Assembly (NCBI GenBank): GCA_017475035.1
Contig: JAFVGK010000087.1
Coordinates: 1-64,000, forward strand
Direction: 5' to 3'
Source: Blautia sp.
GTDB taxonomy: Bacteria > Bacillota > Clostridia > Lachnospirales > Lachnospiraceae
DNA length: 64,000 nucleotides
The notes beneath the pieces are model-generated. The model did no database searches. It was given only the letters and a program-made list of their open reading frames with translations, and was not told where the DNA came from. Shown here in pieces: positions 56,005 through 64,000 of this stretch. Position 1 is the stretch's first letter; every line of letters starts with the position of its first letter. The position numbers and the translations under genes are program-made.

Positions 56005-56648
56005 TGTTATCTCAGGCATTATTATCTGCCGCAGCAGCAGGAGTCGGCTGCGGTTCCGGCTGCGGTTCCGCGGCTTCCGCTTTTCTGGCAACCTATATTT
56101 TATCCGAAGGCAGGAGACTCCGGGATTCTTTCCTGCAGGTCGCCGTGTTTTATTTCGGCAAGATGCTGGCCATACTGTCTGTATGTATCAGCGGAGCAGC
56201 CATCGGCAAGGTTCTTGTCAATGACAGCGGCATTTTTTCCGGCATTCCATTGGGAAAGCTGGTAAGCGCCGTCATCCTCCTGGCCGGCCTCTGGCTGCTC
56301 CTGGACTGGGTCAAAGAGCGCAGAGGATGTTCCGGCTGTCATCACTGTCCATCCACGTCCAGGATTATGCCCACATTTTCCGTAGGACTGGCCTATGGCT
56401 TCTCTCCCTGCGCGCCTCTGATGATGGTGCTGGGATATTCCGTTCTTCTTTCGGTTCCGGAAGCACTGATCCTTGGAATCGTATTTTCCCTGGCTTCCTC
56501 CCTGATTCCCGCGCTTCTCACTCTGACGATCGCAGGCGTCCTGTCCGCCAATATCTCTGCTCAGCTGGGAAAATATCTTCCCTGGTTCCGGCTGGCAGTC
56601 TATATTTTTTATCTCATTGCCGGAATTACAGGAGTGCTATTTCTCTGA
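56001..56648 (+). CDS. SafE/CcdA-like membrane protein with CxxC motifs
   Basis: A 215-residue protein with six predicted helices. Cysteines lie in GVGCGSGCGSAAS (first helix), in the loop CSGCHHCPS and in GFSPCAPLM. The fold resembles the DsbD/CcdA and SafE families, which move thiol electrons or transport small molecules. It is translationally coupled to the activase. A role in electron supply or metal handling for the module is inference. Confidence 0.8.
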   Translation: MMLSQALLSAAAAGVGCGSGCGSAASAFLATYILSEGRRLRDSFLQVAVFYFGKMLAILSVCISGAAIGKVLVNDSGIFSGIPLGKLVSAVILLAGLWLLLDWVKERRGCSGCHHCPSTSRIMPTFSVGLAYGFSPCAPLMMVLGYSVLLSVPEALILGIVFSLASSLIPALLTLTIAGVLSANISAQLGKYLPWFRLAVYIFYLIAGITGVLFL

Positions 56649-56714
56649 TCTTCTGGTATACTGTTATGGGAGATTTCAATACGAAACAGCCTGTGAAAAA
56701 GGAATTTGTGAATT

Positions 56715-57395
56715 ATGAAAATATTGTTTGCCGAAGACGATCGTGATTTAAGCAATGCAGTCAAAACGCTGCTGGAACGGAACGGATATCAGGTAGATGC
56801 GATCTGCGACGGGGAAGAAGCCCTCTCTTATGCCTTAGCCGACGCCTATGACGGCATCATTCTTGACTGGATGATGCCGGAAAAAGACGGCGTGACGGTA
56901 TTAAAGCTGCTTCGTAAAAAGGGTCTTTCGATCCCCTGTCTGCTTCTCACTGCCCGGGATGCCGTAGAAGACAGGGTAACAGGTCTGGATGCAGGGGCGG
57001 ATGATTATCTGCCAAAACCCTTCAATGCCAATGAGCTTCTCGCCAGGATTCGGGCGATGCTGCGCCGACGGGAATCATACGTCCCGGATATTGCCTCGTT
57101 TGAAGACCTTTCTTTAGACAAAGGGAAAAATGAACTCCGCTGCAAAGACAAACTGGTCCGCCTCACAGGAAAAAGCTACCTGCTCATGGAACTGTTCATC
57201 GAAAACCCGCGGATCATTTTTTCCGTGCAGCAGCTGATGGATAAGGTCTGGGGCTGGGACGCCGATGCGGAAAGCAGCGTTGTATGGGTAAATATCTCCA
57301 CGCTGAGAAAAAAACTGACGGAACTGGATTCCGACACCGAAATCCGGATGCACCGAGGGACAGGATACTCCCTGGAAAAAAGAGATAGAATATGA
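56715..57395 (+). CDS. OmpR-family response regulator
   Basis: A 226-residue regulator. The receiver (1-120) has DDRD, ILDWMMPEKDG with the phosphorylated Asp, and LPKPF. The C-terminal winged helix (about 130-225) has the signature VVWVNISTLRKKL and HRGTGYSLE. Probable control of the preceding redox genes is inferred from gene order. It overlaps its kinase gene by four bases. Confidence 0.95.
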   Translation: MKILFAEDDRDLSNAVKTLLERNGYQVDAICDGEEALSYALADAYDGIILDWMMPEKDGVTVLKLLRKKGLSIPCLLLTARDAVEDRVTGLDAGADDYLPKPFNANELLARIRAMLRRRESYVPDIASFEDLSLDKGKNELRCKDKLVRLTGKSYLLMELFIENPRIIFSVQQLMDKVWGWDADAESSVVWVNISTLRKKLTELDSDTEIRMHRGTGYSLEKRDRI

Positions 57396-58744
57396 TCAAA
57401 AAACTTCAAAGGCGATTTATCTGCATCACCCTCATCGCCCTGACCGCCGCCATGGTTCTGGTCGTAAGCATCGTGAATATTATTAACTGGATCAGTGTGC
57501 GGCAGGAACTATACCGGACTCTGGATTTCATCGTGGAAAACAGCACATCCGAAAACTTCGCTGACGGCTCCGGAGCTTTTCCGCAGAACGATGATCGGCA
57601 GGGACGCGGCGGTGTTCAGAAAATTTATGATATCCGGGACGATACATATTTATCCGAAAATTTCCCGGAAATAAGTGAAAGCCAGGGATTCCGCTTTTCG
57701 GGAAAGAATAAGCACATGCGGAATCTTGTCAGTGAATCGAACTGGTTTTCCGCATTCTATGACAGCAGCGGTACCTGCCGGATGATCCGGCACAGCCAGA
57801 TGACGGACTTTAATGAACAGACAGCAAGGGAGCTTGCAGAAAAAGCGCTCTCCGGCAAAAAAAATGTTTCTTTTTTACAGGATTATCTGTATAAGATCGT
57901 TATTCAGGACAGCGGAGAAACGGATGTGTTCTTTCTGAATTGTGAAACAAAAATTGCATCCGTGAGAACCCTCGCCCTTCTCTCGGCGTTATCCTGTCTG
58001 GGAGGAATCATCCTGGCCTGGATCTTTGTATCGCTCAGCAGCCGCAAAGCGGTAGAACCTACGATCCGGAATATGGAACAGCAGAAGCAGTTCATCACAA
58101 ACGCCAGCCACGAATTAAAAACGCCTCTGACGGTAATCTCCACCAATATGGAGCTGCTGCAGATGGATCTGCCTGATAACCCCTGGATCCGTTCTACACA
58201 GAAGCAGACCGCGCAGATGCGGCATCTCGTAGATGAACTGGTTTATCTGTCCCGCATGGAGGAAGAATCCGCCCCCTTAGTGATGGAACGTCTGAATCTG
58301 TCAGAAATTCTTACAGAAACTGCCGAACCCTTTATCGCCATGGCGGAATACCAGGGTAAAGAAATGAAGCTGGATATTGACAATCCGCTGTCTGTAACAG
58401 GGGACCGGGCGTCGATACAAAGACTGATTTCAACGCTTTGCGATAACGCTGTCAAATATGCCGCGGGCAGTGAACCCATCTTACTCGCCGCAAAGGCTGA
58501 GGGGCGCCATACCGTCATAACCATTTCGAATGAAATAACCGAGCCCTTAACAAAAATGCAATGTGATCAATTGTTTCACCGCTTCTACAGAACCGATACA
58601 TCACGCAGCAAGGAAAAACAGAAAGGCTTCGGGATTGGCCTCGCGATTGCGGCCGCCATTGTGGAAAAGCATGGGGGAAGCATCAACGCATCCATGCAGG
58701 ATGGCAGCAGGATTGTGTTTACCTGTTTGCTCCCAATAAAATAG
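57392..58744 (+). CDS. Membrane histidine kinase
   Basis: A 450-residue sensor. Two membrane helices (about 12-32 and 190-212) enclose an extracytoplasmic domain of about 160 residues. Then HisKA with NASHELKTPLTVISTN and HATPase with NAVKYAAGS and GFGIGLAIAAAIVEKHGG. It pairs with the response regulator just upstream. The signal is unknown. The gene ends about 50 bases before a family B repeat. Confidence 0.93.
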   Translation: MIKKLQRRFICITLIALTAAMVLVVSIVNIINWISVRQELYRTLDFIVENSTSENFADGSGAFPQNDDRQGRGGVQKIYDIRDDTYLSENFPEISESQGFRFSGKNKHMRNLVSESNWFSAFYDSSGTCRMIRHSQMTDFNEQTARELAEKALSGKKNVSFLQDYLYKIVIQDSGETDVFFLNCETKIASVRTLALLSALSCLGGIILAWIFVSLSSRKAVEPTIRNMEQQKQFITNASHELKTPLTVISTNMELLQMDLPDNPWIRSTQKQTAQMRHLVDELVYLSRMEEESAPLVMERLNLSEILTETAEPFIAMAEYQGKEMKLDIDNPLSVTGDRASIQRLISTLCDNAVKYAAGSEPILLAAKAEGRHTVITISNEITEPLTKMQCDQLFHRFYRTDTSRSKEKQKGFGIGLAIAAAIVEKHGGSINASMQDGSRIVFTCLLPIK

Positions 58745-58789
58745 TCCCTGGCGCGTCTCTTGGTGTTTCTCTTACTGCTGCGACTTACA

Positions 58790-58850
58790 ACAATGCAGCC
58801 CGGGCGGATTCAGACGCGCCAGATGTAAAGGTTATTTATGCACAGATCTT
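58790..58850 (+). repeat. Family B repeat (B1)
   Basis: CAATGCAGCCCGGGCGGATT, CAGACGCGCCAGATGTAAAG, GTTATTTATGCACAGATCTT. The most complete copy with the one at 38278 (opposite strand). Confidence 0.65.
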
Positions 58851-58908
58851 AAAGACGGGAACGCAAAAAAGGCAGTTCCATAACCGCCTCTTTTGTATTC
58901 CCGTCTTT
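58851..58908. terminator. Terminator-like hairpin between convergent genes
   Basis: AAAGACGGGA pairs with TCCCGTCTTT, enclosing a weaker inner stem. It directly follows the family B copy and precedes the DUF554 stop. Confidence 0.6.
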
Positions 58909-58957
58909 CACTTATTTCTTGCCTTAGTCCCGCCGGCTGAAAACAACACGGTGATTC

Positions 58958-59671
58958 TTAAAACCGGATCGGAAGAAATGCGCATGCCACAGCCAGAAAA
59001 ACCGCGGGCAGCATATTTGCTACTCTGATCTTTTTTCCCCATATCAGATTTATTCCCACGCAGAAAATCAGCACATTTCCAACCAGAGACAGATAGCCCA
59101 TCGCCATATCCGTCATCAGCGGTTTCACAGCCACAGCAAGAAGTGTCAATGTTCCTTCCCATAAAAACACCGGAATCGCTGAAAAAATACAGCCTTTGCC
59201 AAGAGAACAGGTCATGACCATCACGATGATCAGATCCAGGATCGCTTTCGCTCCCAGAATCGTCCAATCTCCCGTAATCCCGTCCTGGATGGCTCCGATG
59301 ATCGCCATTGCCCCGATACACACTGTCAAAGACGCCGTCAGAAAACCGTTGACAAAACCTGCTTCTTTTGTGTTGCCGGTCTTTACCTTTAACCACTCCC
59401 CAAACCGTTCAAATCCGGCTTCTATGTTAAGGATTTCCCCGATCAGTCCGCCCAGAGCCAGACAGGCCACCACAAGCATGGAACCTCCGTCCGGAAACAA
59501 CTCATTATGAAGCATGTAATTCATCGCGCCGGAAATCCCGATAAACAACGTTCCCACACCGCAGGCCATTGTCAGGGTTTCCTGATGTCTCTCCTTCAGG
59601 AGCCTTCCAAAAAAGTGTCCGCACAGTCCTCCGGCCACGATTGCTCCTGTATTGATCACTGTTCCAATCAT
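58958..59671 (-). CDS. DUF554 membrane protein
   Basis: A 237-residue protein with six to seven membrane helices and the start MIGTVINTGAIVAGGLCG typical of the family. Function unknown (possible transporter). The nearest ribosome-like sequence (AGAGAGG) is about 14 bases away, longer than normal. Its leader is a family A copy split by a family M insertion. Confidence 0.9.
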   Translation of the reverse strand: MIGTVINTGAIVAGGLCGHFFGRLLKERHQETLTMACGVGTLFIGISGAMNYMLHNELFPDGGSMLVVACLALGGLIGEILNIEAGFERFGEWLKVKTGNTKEAGFVNGFLTASLTVCIGAMAIIGAIQDGITGDWTILGAKAILDLIIVMVMTCSLGKGCIFSAIPVFLWEGTLTLLAVAVKPLMTDMAMGYLSLVGNVLIFCVGINLIWGKKIRVANMLPAVFLAVACAFLPIRF

Positions 59672-59692
59672 ATTTCAGCAGATTACCTCTCT

Positions 59693-59890
59693 CTCCTCCC
59701 AAAATAAAATTCTGCAGACTGACTTATAGTATGCGCACGAATTTACTGCGGAATCATACCGCTTGCAGCAGAGTAAATCCGGCGCAGTAAACGAATCAGA
59801 ATGCAGGCATTCTATTCGTTTACTATAATATCTTCGGAAGACAACTTATGCTGCTTCGGCAGTTGGACTGCCAAAGACAGAATCAGTCTC
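59693..59890 (-). repeat. Family A element (A6) split by a family M insertion (M3, 59724-59828)
   Basis: On the minus strand the A element starts at 59890 (GAGACTGATTCTGTC, then TTGGCAGTCCAACTGCCGAA and CCGAAGATATTA). At 59828 it is interrupted by the full M element, which is bounded by TTATAGTA and the inverse TACTATAA. The A tail then resumes with AGTCAGTCTGCAGAATTTTA and TTTTGGGAGGAG. This is direct evidence that M inserted into A. Confidence 0.7.
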
Positions 59891-59891
59891 A

Positions 59892-60143
59892 TATGCTTTT
59901 TCAGCATTTTGGCATGCTGACAATTATAGCAAAGACAAGACAAAATGTTAAGCTCTTGAAAACAAGTTTTTTCTTTGCTAAAATACAATTGTAAAATATT
60001 TCATCTGCAGCAGATACGGATTCCGGAAATTCAAACGTGAAATCGTTGGACGAACAGAATGATTATTTCGTTGTTTAGCAGATGAACAGGTTTCTATAAT
60101 ATGTTTGATGTTTAAAGGAAAGGATGTTTAAAGGGAAAGGGTA
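59892..60143 (+). other. Leader of the Ig-like secreted protein gene
   Basis: About 250 bases with A/T-rich sequence. Possible promoter elements occur (TTGCTAAAATACAATTGTAAAAT region at 59974-59997), but no spacing is convincing. No other feature seen. Confidence 0.35.
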
Positions 60144-60998
60144 ATGAATGCTATGAAAAAGGGATGGAATAAACGGATCATCTTGTGTATCCTGGCTTTT
60201 ATCTTGTGTGTGCAGCCTGTACTCGCCATTACTTTGGATGACACAAAGCCTGTGGAGGCTCAGCTTTCCAAAGAAATGCTCAAGGCTCTCCGACAGAAAA
60301 GGGTCGAGCTTGTTGCAGGACGGACAGTCGCCGCCAGTATCATCAAGGATGTACAGACTCTGCAGTTCAATATCAAGGGAACGTCCTACAAATGGAACAG
60401 CTCCAACAAGAAAGTTGCTGTCGTGTCAAAGAAGGGAGTTGTCCGTCCCTTACAGAAAGGCACCACGAAGATTACCGCAAAAAAAGGCGGCAAAACCTAC
60501 GCCTGCAAGCTTACGATTGAAGAACCGCAGCTGAACAAGACAAGAATCAGAATTCCCGTCGGCACAGTCACCAGCATACGTCTGACAGGGACAAACAAGG
60601 TCGTTCGCTACAGCTCGTCAAATCCCGATGTGGTGTATGTTTATTCTAACGGTTATATCCGAGCCAGGAAAAACGGCATCGCATATGTTTACGCTACCGT
60701 CGGAACGATGAAAACCTACACCTGCAAAGTCACCGTCGCGCCGGATCCGACGCCGATCCCGACGGTAACTCCGACACCGGTACCGGGAACTATTATTATC
60801 GTGGAGCCGGAGGTTATTCCCACTCAGGACAAATATACTTATGTATTAAATTCGAAGACCAAGAAGGTTCATATGCCAGACTGCAGGTATATAAGAACAG
60901 GAAGTCATTGGAAATATGTCAACTGGACTTTAGATTACATTATTTATCACGAAAACTACTCTTACTGCGGGCATTGTCATCCAGAAAAATACAGGTGA
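60144..60998 (+). CDS. Secreted Ig-like (Big_2) protein with Thr-Pro linker and CxxC tail
   Basis: A 284-residue protein with signal peptide (MKKGWNKRIILCILAFILC, ends VLA). Two Ig-like units follow (about 50-140 and 140-205; the first contains WNSSNKKVAVVSKKGVV). A TPTP-type linker and a 50-residue tail with PDCRYIRTG and YCGHCHPEKYR complete it. The tail resembles a small zinc- or disulfide-bound module. Probably cell-surface. The start at 60144 has AAAGGG eight bases upstream; another ATG at 60153 is possible. Confidence 0.8.
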   Translation: MNAMKKGWNKRIILCILAFILCVQPVLAITLDDTKPVEAQLSKEMLKALRQKRVELVAGRTVAASIIKDVQTLQFNIKGTSYKWNSSNKKVAVVSKKGVVRPLQKGTTKITAKKGGKTYACKLTIEEPQLNKTRIRIPVGTVTSIRLTGTNKVVRYSSSNPDVVYVYSNGYIRARKNGIAYVYATVGTMKTYTCKVTVAPDPTPIPTVTPTPVPGTIIIVEPEVIPTQDKYTYVLNSKTKKVHMPDCRYIRTGSHWKYVNWTLDYIIYHENYSYCGHCHPEKYR

Positions 60999-61004
60999 AG
61001 CATG

Positions 61005-61135
61005 ACTGACCACATGCAATCTTTCTGTGTCCCAAATGGTTTCCTCATAGCTGCAGGCTGACAGATGCCGGAAGCAGATGGTTTGCAGCAGCCCGGGGTT
61101 ACAATTTTCCGGACGGCGCTCCTGCCATTATAAAC
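61005..61135. other. Gap holding a weak family R-like module
   Basis: CGGACGGCGCTCCTGCCATTA at 61110-61130 resembles the CTGCCATA end of the R modules and directly precedes the terminator. Confidence 0.35.
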
Positions 61136-61178
61136 AAAGAGGCTGACGCATCACATGCGTCAGCCTCTTTGTTTTTTA
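61136..61178 (+). terminator. Strong bidirectional terminator
   Basis: AAAGAGGCTGACGCAT pairs perfectly with ATGCGTCAGCCTCTTT (loop CAC), followed by GTTTTTTATT. It serves the Ig-like gene and possibly the leftward reductase gene. Confidence 0.85.
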
Positions 61179-61224
61179 TTTGGAAAAAGGAACTATGCTC
61201 TGCCTTTGAGCATGCTTACAAAAA

Positions 61225-63255
61225 TCAGCCGACTGCCTTTGACAAAGCATCATTTACGGCTTCTTTATAGCCATCCATGGTGACGGTAGCGCCGGTGATG
61301 ACATCGATATCCAGACCCTGTTTCTCGATCGTCTGGGCGACATATTCCGGAAGAGCTACACCGCCGATACCCTCGGTCTCGGATTGGTTGACAATCTCAA
61401 CATTCTCGATCTTGCCGTCCTTGATGGTGACCTTGACATCGATCTTGCCTCCGATGCCGTTGCCGGAGCCTTCATATTCGCCATCGATAAATGTGCCGGA
61501 GACATTCTCAGCGGCAGCATCCTCACCGCTTGCGGGGCGGGTGGTGCCTGCGGCATAAATCTCGCCTACGAAAGTGGTGACAGGCGTCTCTTCACTCTGG
61601 AACTCACCCTTTGCGCGTTTTGCGGCGTTGGTGCCGGAAATACGGCCATAGACCATGGTCTCGCCAAGGTTGCCGGAGCCGTTGTACATATCGCAGAAAA
61701 TGGATCCCATCTCACCGGCTTCAAACAGGCCTTCGATCGGCATGCCATCCGTGTTGATAACCTGACCGAATTTATTCTTACGCGGACCGCCCTGCGTGTT
61801 GAAGTAGGTCGGGCCGATCTTGGTCGCATAGAACGGGCCGGTCCTTACCGGTACCATCGTATCGAAAGGACGTCCGTAATCGGCATCCTCGCCGGCATCA
61901 TAGCGCTTGTTATATGCTTCCACAGCAGCAACGAAACGCTCGGTGCTGAAGTCCGGAGCATCCGTGCCGCCCTCGGACTGGCGAATTGCCTCAGCCAGAT
62001 CCTCCAGAGTCTCGCCCATCAGGACTTCACCGGTAGCCAGCTCATCGACATATCCGTCGGAGAAAGCGCTGACCAGCTTATTTCCCGCTGCAAGCTGCTC
62101 GGAATCCTGTACAATGTAAGCCGGCAGAGGCATCGGAGTGGAGATCCAGCGGCCGCCGATATAGATACGGCCATGACGTGTAGCGCCGGACTCATCCATG
62201 AAACGATCGCCGCCGAGACCTACATAGATGCCGCTCTTCGCATTCGGGCCGCCAAACAGGCTGACGGTGTCAAGATGAGGACGCTTATGTGTCCAGGTGA
62301 AACCAGCGGAGTTGGACATATGCCAAAGATCAGCGCCAGCGCCTAAAGCCATCTTAATGCCGTCGCCATCGTTATACAGGCCGCCCTGCTGATGGACATA
62401 AGGCATCTGCAGATAGCTGCAGATCATTTCCTGATTATGTTCGAAGCCACCGCAGGCAAGGACAACGCCGCCGTTGGCTTTTACTCTGTGCTCGGTGCCT
62501 TCTTTATTGATGATAACACCGATGACACAGCCATCTGCGTCTGTGATCAGCTTCTTGCCAGGTGAAGCAAACCATACGTCGATGTCGCGTGCTTTCACAG
62601 CCTCCTGGCACAGATTATAATAACCGCGGTCGAAGCGGGTACCGGTAGCTGTCAGGCACAGGCAGTGCTTACTGGAAGGAATCTCCGGGAACTCTGCCCA
62701 GTTGTAATACCAGTAGTCCGTCTTTCCGATCTTATATGGGTCTGTCAGATTGCCGTCACTGCCGTCAGCCAGCTTCCAGTCTGTGTTGTTTGCTTCAAAG
62801 CCTGCTGAAGGATGCTCTGTCGGGGAAATGATCTCCGGATCGCCGCCCATAGGACCGGTCATCCAGTTATAGTTCTCCGCGCAGCCTTCGCAATATGCGC
62901 GGACGGCTTCCGGATCCCAGTTCTGGAACTTGCCCATCAGTGTGGTCAGATAATCATACAATCCGTCCGCGTCATCGGTCGCCATAACGAACTGACCGGA
63001 AACTGCCGTATTGCCGCCCTCAGCGCCCTCGGGAGCCTTCTCGGCAAGCAGAACCTTTACGCCCTGCTCATATGCAGCCACAGCAGCATTGGCGCCGGCG
63101 CCGCCATAGCCAAGGACTACAACGTCATATTCGTCATCCCATGCCGGTTCGGCTTCTTCTGCCCGGACAGCGACACGCGGCAGGTTCGCCAGCGCAACAG
63201 CACCGACTCCGGCAGCTGTGCCTTTCAGAAAGTCTTTTCTGGAAATATTTTTCAT
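61225..63255 (-). CDS. Secreted FAD-dependent reductase with C-terminal FMN-binding domain
   Basis: A 676-residue flavoprotein of the fumarate/urocanate reductase group. The N-terminus NISRKDFLKGTAAG has a twin-arginine-like motif (SRKDFLK) and a hydrophobic stretch to VAVRA. The FAD domain starts DVVVLGYGGAGANAAVAA. The C-terminal FMN domain (about 590-676) has TGATVT, where a Thr is usually flavinylated by ApbE. It probably reduces an external electron acceptor. No ApbE gene is in the window. The ATG at 63255 is chosen, as the region before it reads as leader. Confidence 0.88.
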   Translation of the reverse strand: MKNISRKDFLKGTAAGVGAVALANLPRVAVRAEEAEPAWDDEYDVVVLGYGGAGANAAVAAYEQGVKVLLAEKAPEGAEGGNTAVSGQFVMATDDADGLYDYLTTLMGKFQNWDPEAVRAYCEGCAENYNWMTGPMGGDPEIISPTEHPSAGFEANNTDWKLADGSDGNLTDPYKIGKTDYWYYNWAEFPEIPSSKHCLCLTATGTRFDRGYYNLCQEAVKARDIDVWFASPGKKLITDADGCVIGVIINKEGTEHRVKANGGVVLACGGFEHNQEMICSYLQMPYVHQQGGLYNDGDGIKMALGAGADLWHMSNSAGFTWTHKRPHLDTVSLFGGPNAKSGIYVGLGGDRFMDESGATRHGRIYIGGRWISTPMPLPAYIVQDSEQLAAGNKLVSAFSDGYVDELATGEVLMGETLEDLAEAIRQSEGGTDAPDFSTERFVAAVEAYNKRYDAGEDADYGRPFDTMVPVRTGPFYATKIGPTYFNTQGGPRKNKFGQVINTDGMPIEGLFEAGEMGSIFCDMYNGSGNLGETMVYGRISGTNAAKRAKGEFQSEETPVTTFVGEIYAAGTTRPASGEDAAAENVSGTFIDGEYEGSGNGIGGKIDVKVTIKDGKIENVEIVNQSETEGIGGVALPEYVAQTIEKQGLDIDVITGATVTMDGYKEAVNDALSKAVG

Positions 63256-63315
63256 TTCAACCACCAATCCTTTCATATTATTTTTGTACATAATCGTCCA
63301 TAGAATCATAATTCT

Positions 63316-63344
63316 ATCATAGCACTTGCTATTCAGAATGTCAA
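63316..63344 (-). promoter_or_regulatory. Promoter of the flavin reductase gene
   Basis: TTGACA (63339-63344) and TATGAT (63316-63321) are 17 bases apart on the minus strand, nearly consensus. The predicted start of RNA is about 50 bases upstream of the ATG. Confidence 0.8.
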
Positions 63345-63489
63345 ATATTATTCATGATCCCATTAATTTTTAGTATATTTCAACAATTATTTACATATGC
63401 AATTTGTTTATGCATTTGTAAATAGATCTTTAATTCTTTGACAGTGACTACTTTACAAACGGCGCCACGGCCAATAAGGCAAAAGGAGA

Positions 63490-63592
63490 CATATTTTGCC
63501 CACGGCTGCGTTTTTTTGCAGGCGTGGCTGCAGAATAGTCATCCGTGATCATTGAGTCAACCCGCAAAACTTCGTTTGGGGAAGAGGTGAAG
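63490..63592 (+). repeat. Family A-prime element without a following gene
   Basis: CCCACGGCTGCGTTTTTTTG, GCAGGCGTGGCTGCAGAATA, GTCATCCGTGATCATTGAGT, CAACCCGCAAAACTTCGTTTG. It closely matches 845-912. No start codon with a plausible gene follows; the sequence continues into an R module and terminator at 63617-63711. Confidence 0.6.
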
Positions 63593-63616
63593 CCTCCGCT
63601 CTACCCTCCCCGAACA

Positions 63617-63711
63617 GACCGTCGCCGACAGGTGACATCTTCCTTTGGACGGCTCTGGTATAAAAAAACTCCCCGGCGATTCCGGGGGTATACCCGAACC
63701 CGTCAGGGAGT
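63617..63711 (+). terminator. Family R fold and stem-loop
   Basis: CCGTCGCCGACAGGTGAC forms GTCGCC/GGTGAC around GACA, enclosed by CCGT/ACGG, then CTCTGGTA. At 63669-63711 ACTCCC pairs with GGGAGT around a second hairpin CCCCGG/CCGGGG. Third clear copy of the module. Confidence 0.55.
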
Positions 63712-63844
63712 CTCAAGTCTATTCTGTCTGATCCCGGTCTTAAAGGCACGGTTTCCTCCGTATCCAAACATCCGGGAAAAACAAGCTTTTTTCAGACTCG
63801 AAAAAGTCTCATGATCAGTACATCATGGTTTCTTCCGGGAATAA

Positions 63845-63920
63845 ATCAGAGGATTATATCAGCAAAAGCCTGATTCCCGGAATCCGCTCATTTTTGCATG
63901 ATCTTCTGCCGCCCGGATCA
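63845..63920 (-). repeat. Family C fragment ending at the next gene's stop codon
   Basis: ATATCAGCAAAAGCCTGATTC, TCATTTTTGCATGATCTTCTG and CCGCCCGGATCAT match both ends of family C. It directly follows the stop codon of the partial gene at the window edge. Confidence 0.5.
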
Positions 63921-64000
63921 TCAGATTCCGCCGCCGGAAGCGAGCTGCTGATAGGTAGCGAGATTATTCTCACCGAAGGCATTACCAAACTCAGCCTGCG
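63921..64000 (-). CDS. C-terminus of an unidentified protein, cut by the window edge
   Basis: An open frame enters from the right edge and ends with a TGA at 63921, giving 25 residues (QAEFGNAFGENNLATYQQLA and so on). The composition resembles the tail of an exported substrate-binding protein, but this is too little to identify it. Confidence 0.45.
   Translation of the reverse strand, partial: QAEFGNAFGENNLATYQQLASGGGI

Noticed and set aside
58908-59396. Open frame of 162 codons on the minus strand
   Set aside because: It overlaps the DUF554 gene in another frame and its translation is low-complexity and unlike any protein.
63545-63814. Open frame of 89 codons on the plus strand after the A-prime element
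   Set aside because: It runs through the R fold and a terminator-like hairpin and its composition is not protein-like.

Overview
The window looks like a spore-forming, mid-GC gut Clostridium relative, most likely Lachnospiraceae. The reasons are a Prp protease next to an L27 gene with the cleavable N-terminus, a SigH-type sigma factor, mini-RNase III, a dlt operon, LplB/LplC-type sugar transport and secreted proteins with Thr-Pro linkers. No genus can be named from the sequence alone. There is no rRNA, CRISPR array, prophage or intact insertion sequence. One tRNA gene (Thr, anticodon GGT) is present.

Layout. 1-2.1 kb: the start of an unidentified leftward gene, then a HTH-Fic protein with an apparent self-operator. 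2.2-20.3 kb: a pectin/oligogalacturonide locus. On the minus strand it encodes a GH105 unsaturated-uronyl hydrolase, an LplB/LplC-type permease pair, a large solute-binding protein, two MsmX-type ATPases, five small unrecognised membrane proteins, a GH28 polygalacturonase, KduI, KduD and a pectin methylesterase. An AraC-type regulator and a sugar isomerase/epimerase diverge from it. The hydrolases lack signal peptides, so methylated and unsaturated oligogalacturonides are probably imported, de-esterified, cut to monomers and isomerised to 2-keto-3-deoxygluconate inside the cell. 20.4-26.8 kb: a signalling block with an HPt protein, a 1243-residue CheB-CheR-kinase-receiver hybrid and a divergent kinase-like protein that has lost its phospho-accepting histidine. 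27.8-32 kb: dltABCD. 32.3-33.3 kb: a secreted sortase-like protein and tRNA-Thr.

33.5-48.5 kb: a conserved housekeeping run on the minus strand (rsfS, yqeK, nadD, yhbY, obg, rpmA, prp, rplU, sigH, rlmB, mrnC, cysS, ispF, an Fe-S helicase fused to a nuclease-like domain, aspartate kinase, trmO, a DUF1232 protein, pepT). 48.8-49.6 kb: an SMP-30-type lactonase-like gene. 50-58.7 kb, plus strand: an unusual redox module. It has a 9-residue-repeat membrane protein, two 2-hydroxyacyl-CoA dehydratase/double-cubane-type proteins, a membrane polyferredoxin, the matching ATP-dependent activase, a SafE/CcdA-like membrane protein and a two-component system. 59-64 kb: a DUF554 protein, an Ig-like secreted protein, a secreted FAD/FMN reductase and the C-terminus of an unidentified gene.

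The most unusual signal lies between the genes. Several families of short dispersed elements recur. Family A (about 95 nt) is a hairpin-rich leader that repeatedly ends in the Shine-Dalgarno of the next gene and nearly always points in that gene's direction. Family M (about 103 nt) looks like a MITE with terminal inverted repeats, and one copy interrupts a family A copy. Families B and C are longer dispersed repeats. A small conserved fold (family R) sits directly before terminator hairpins. All repeat families were found by eye; none was checked by alignment software or database search.
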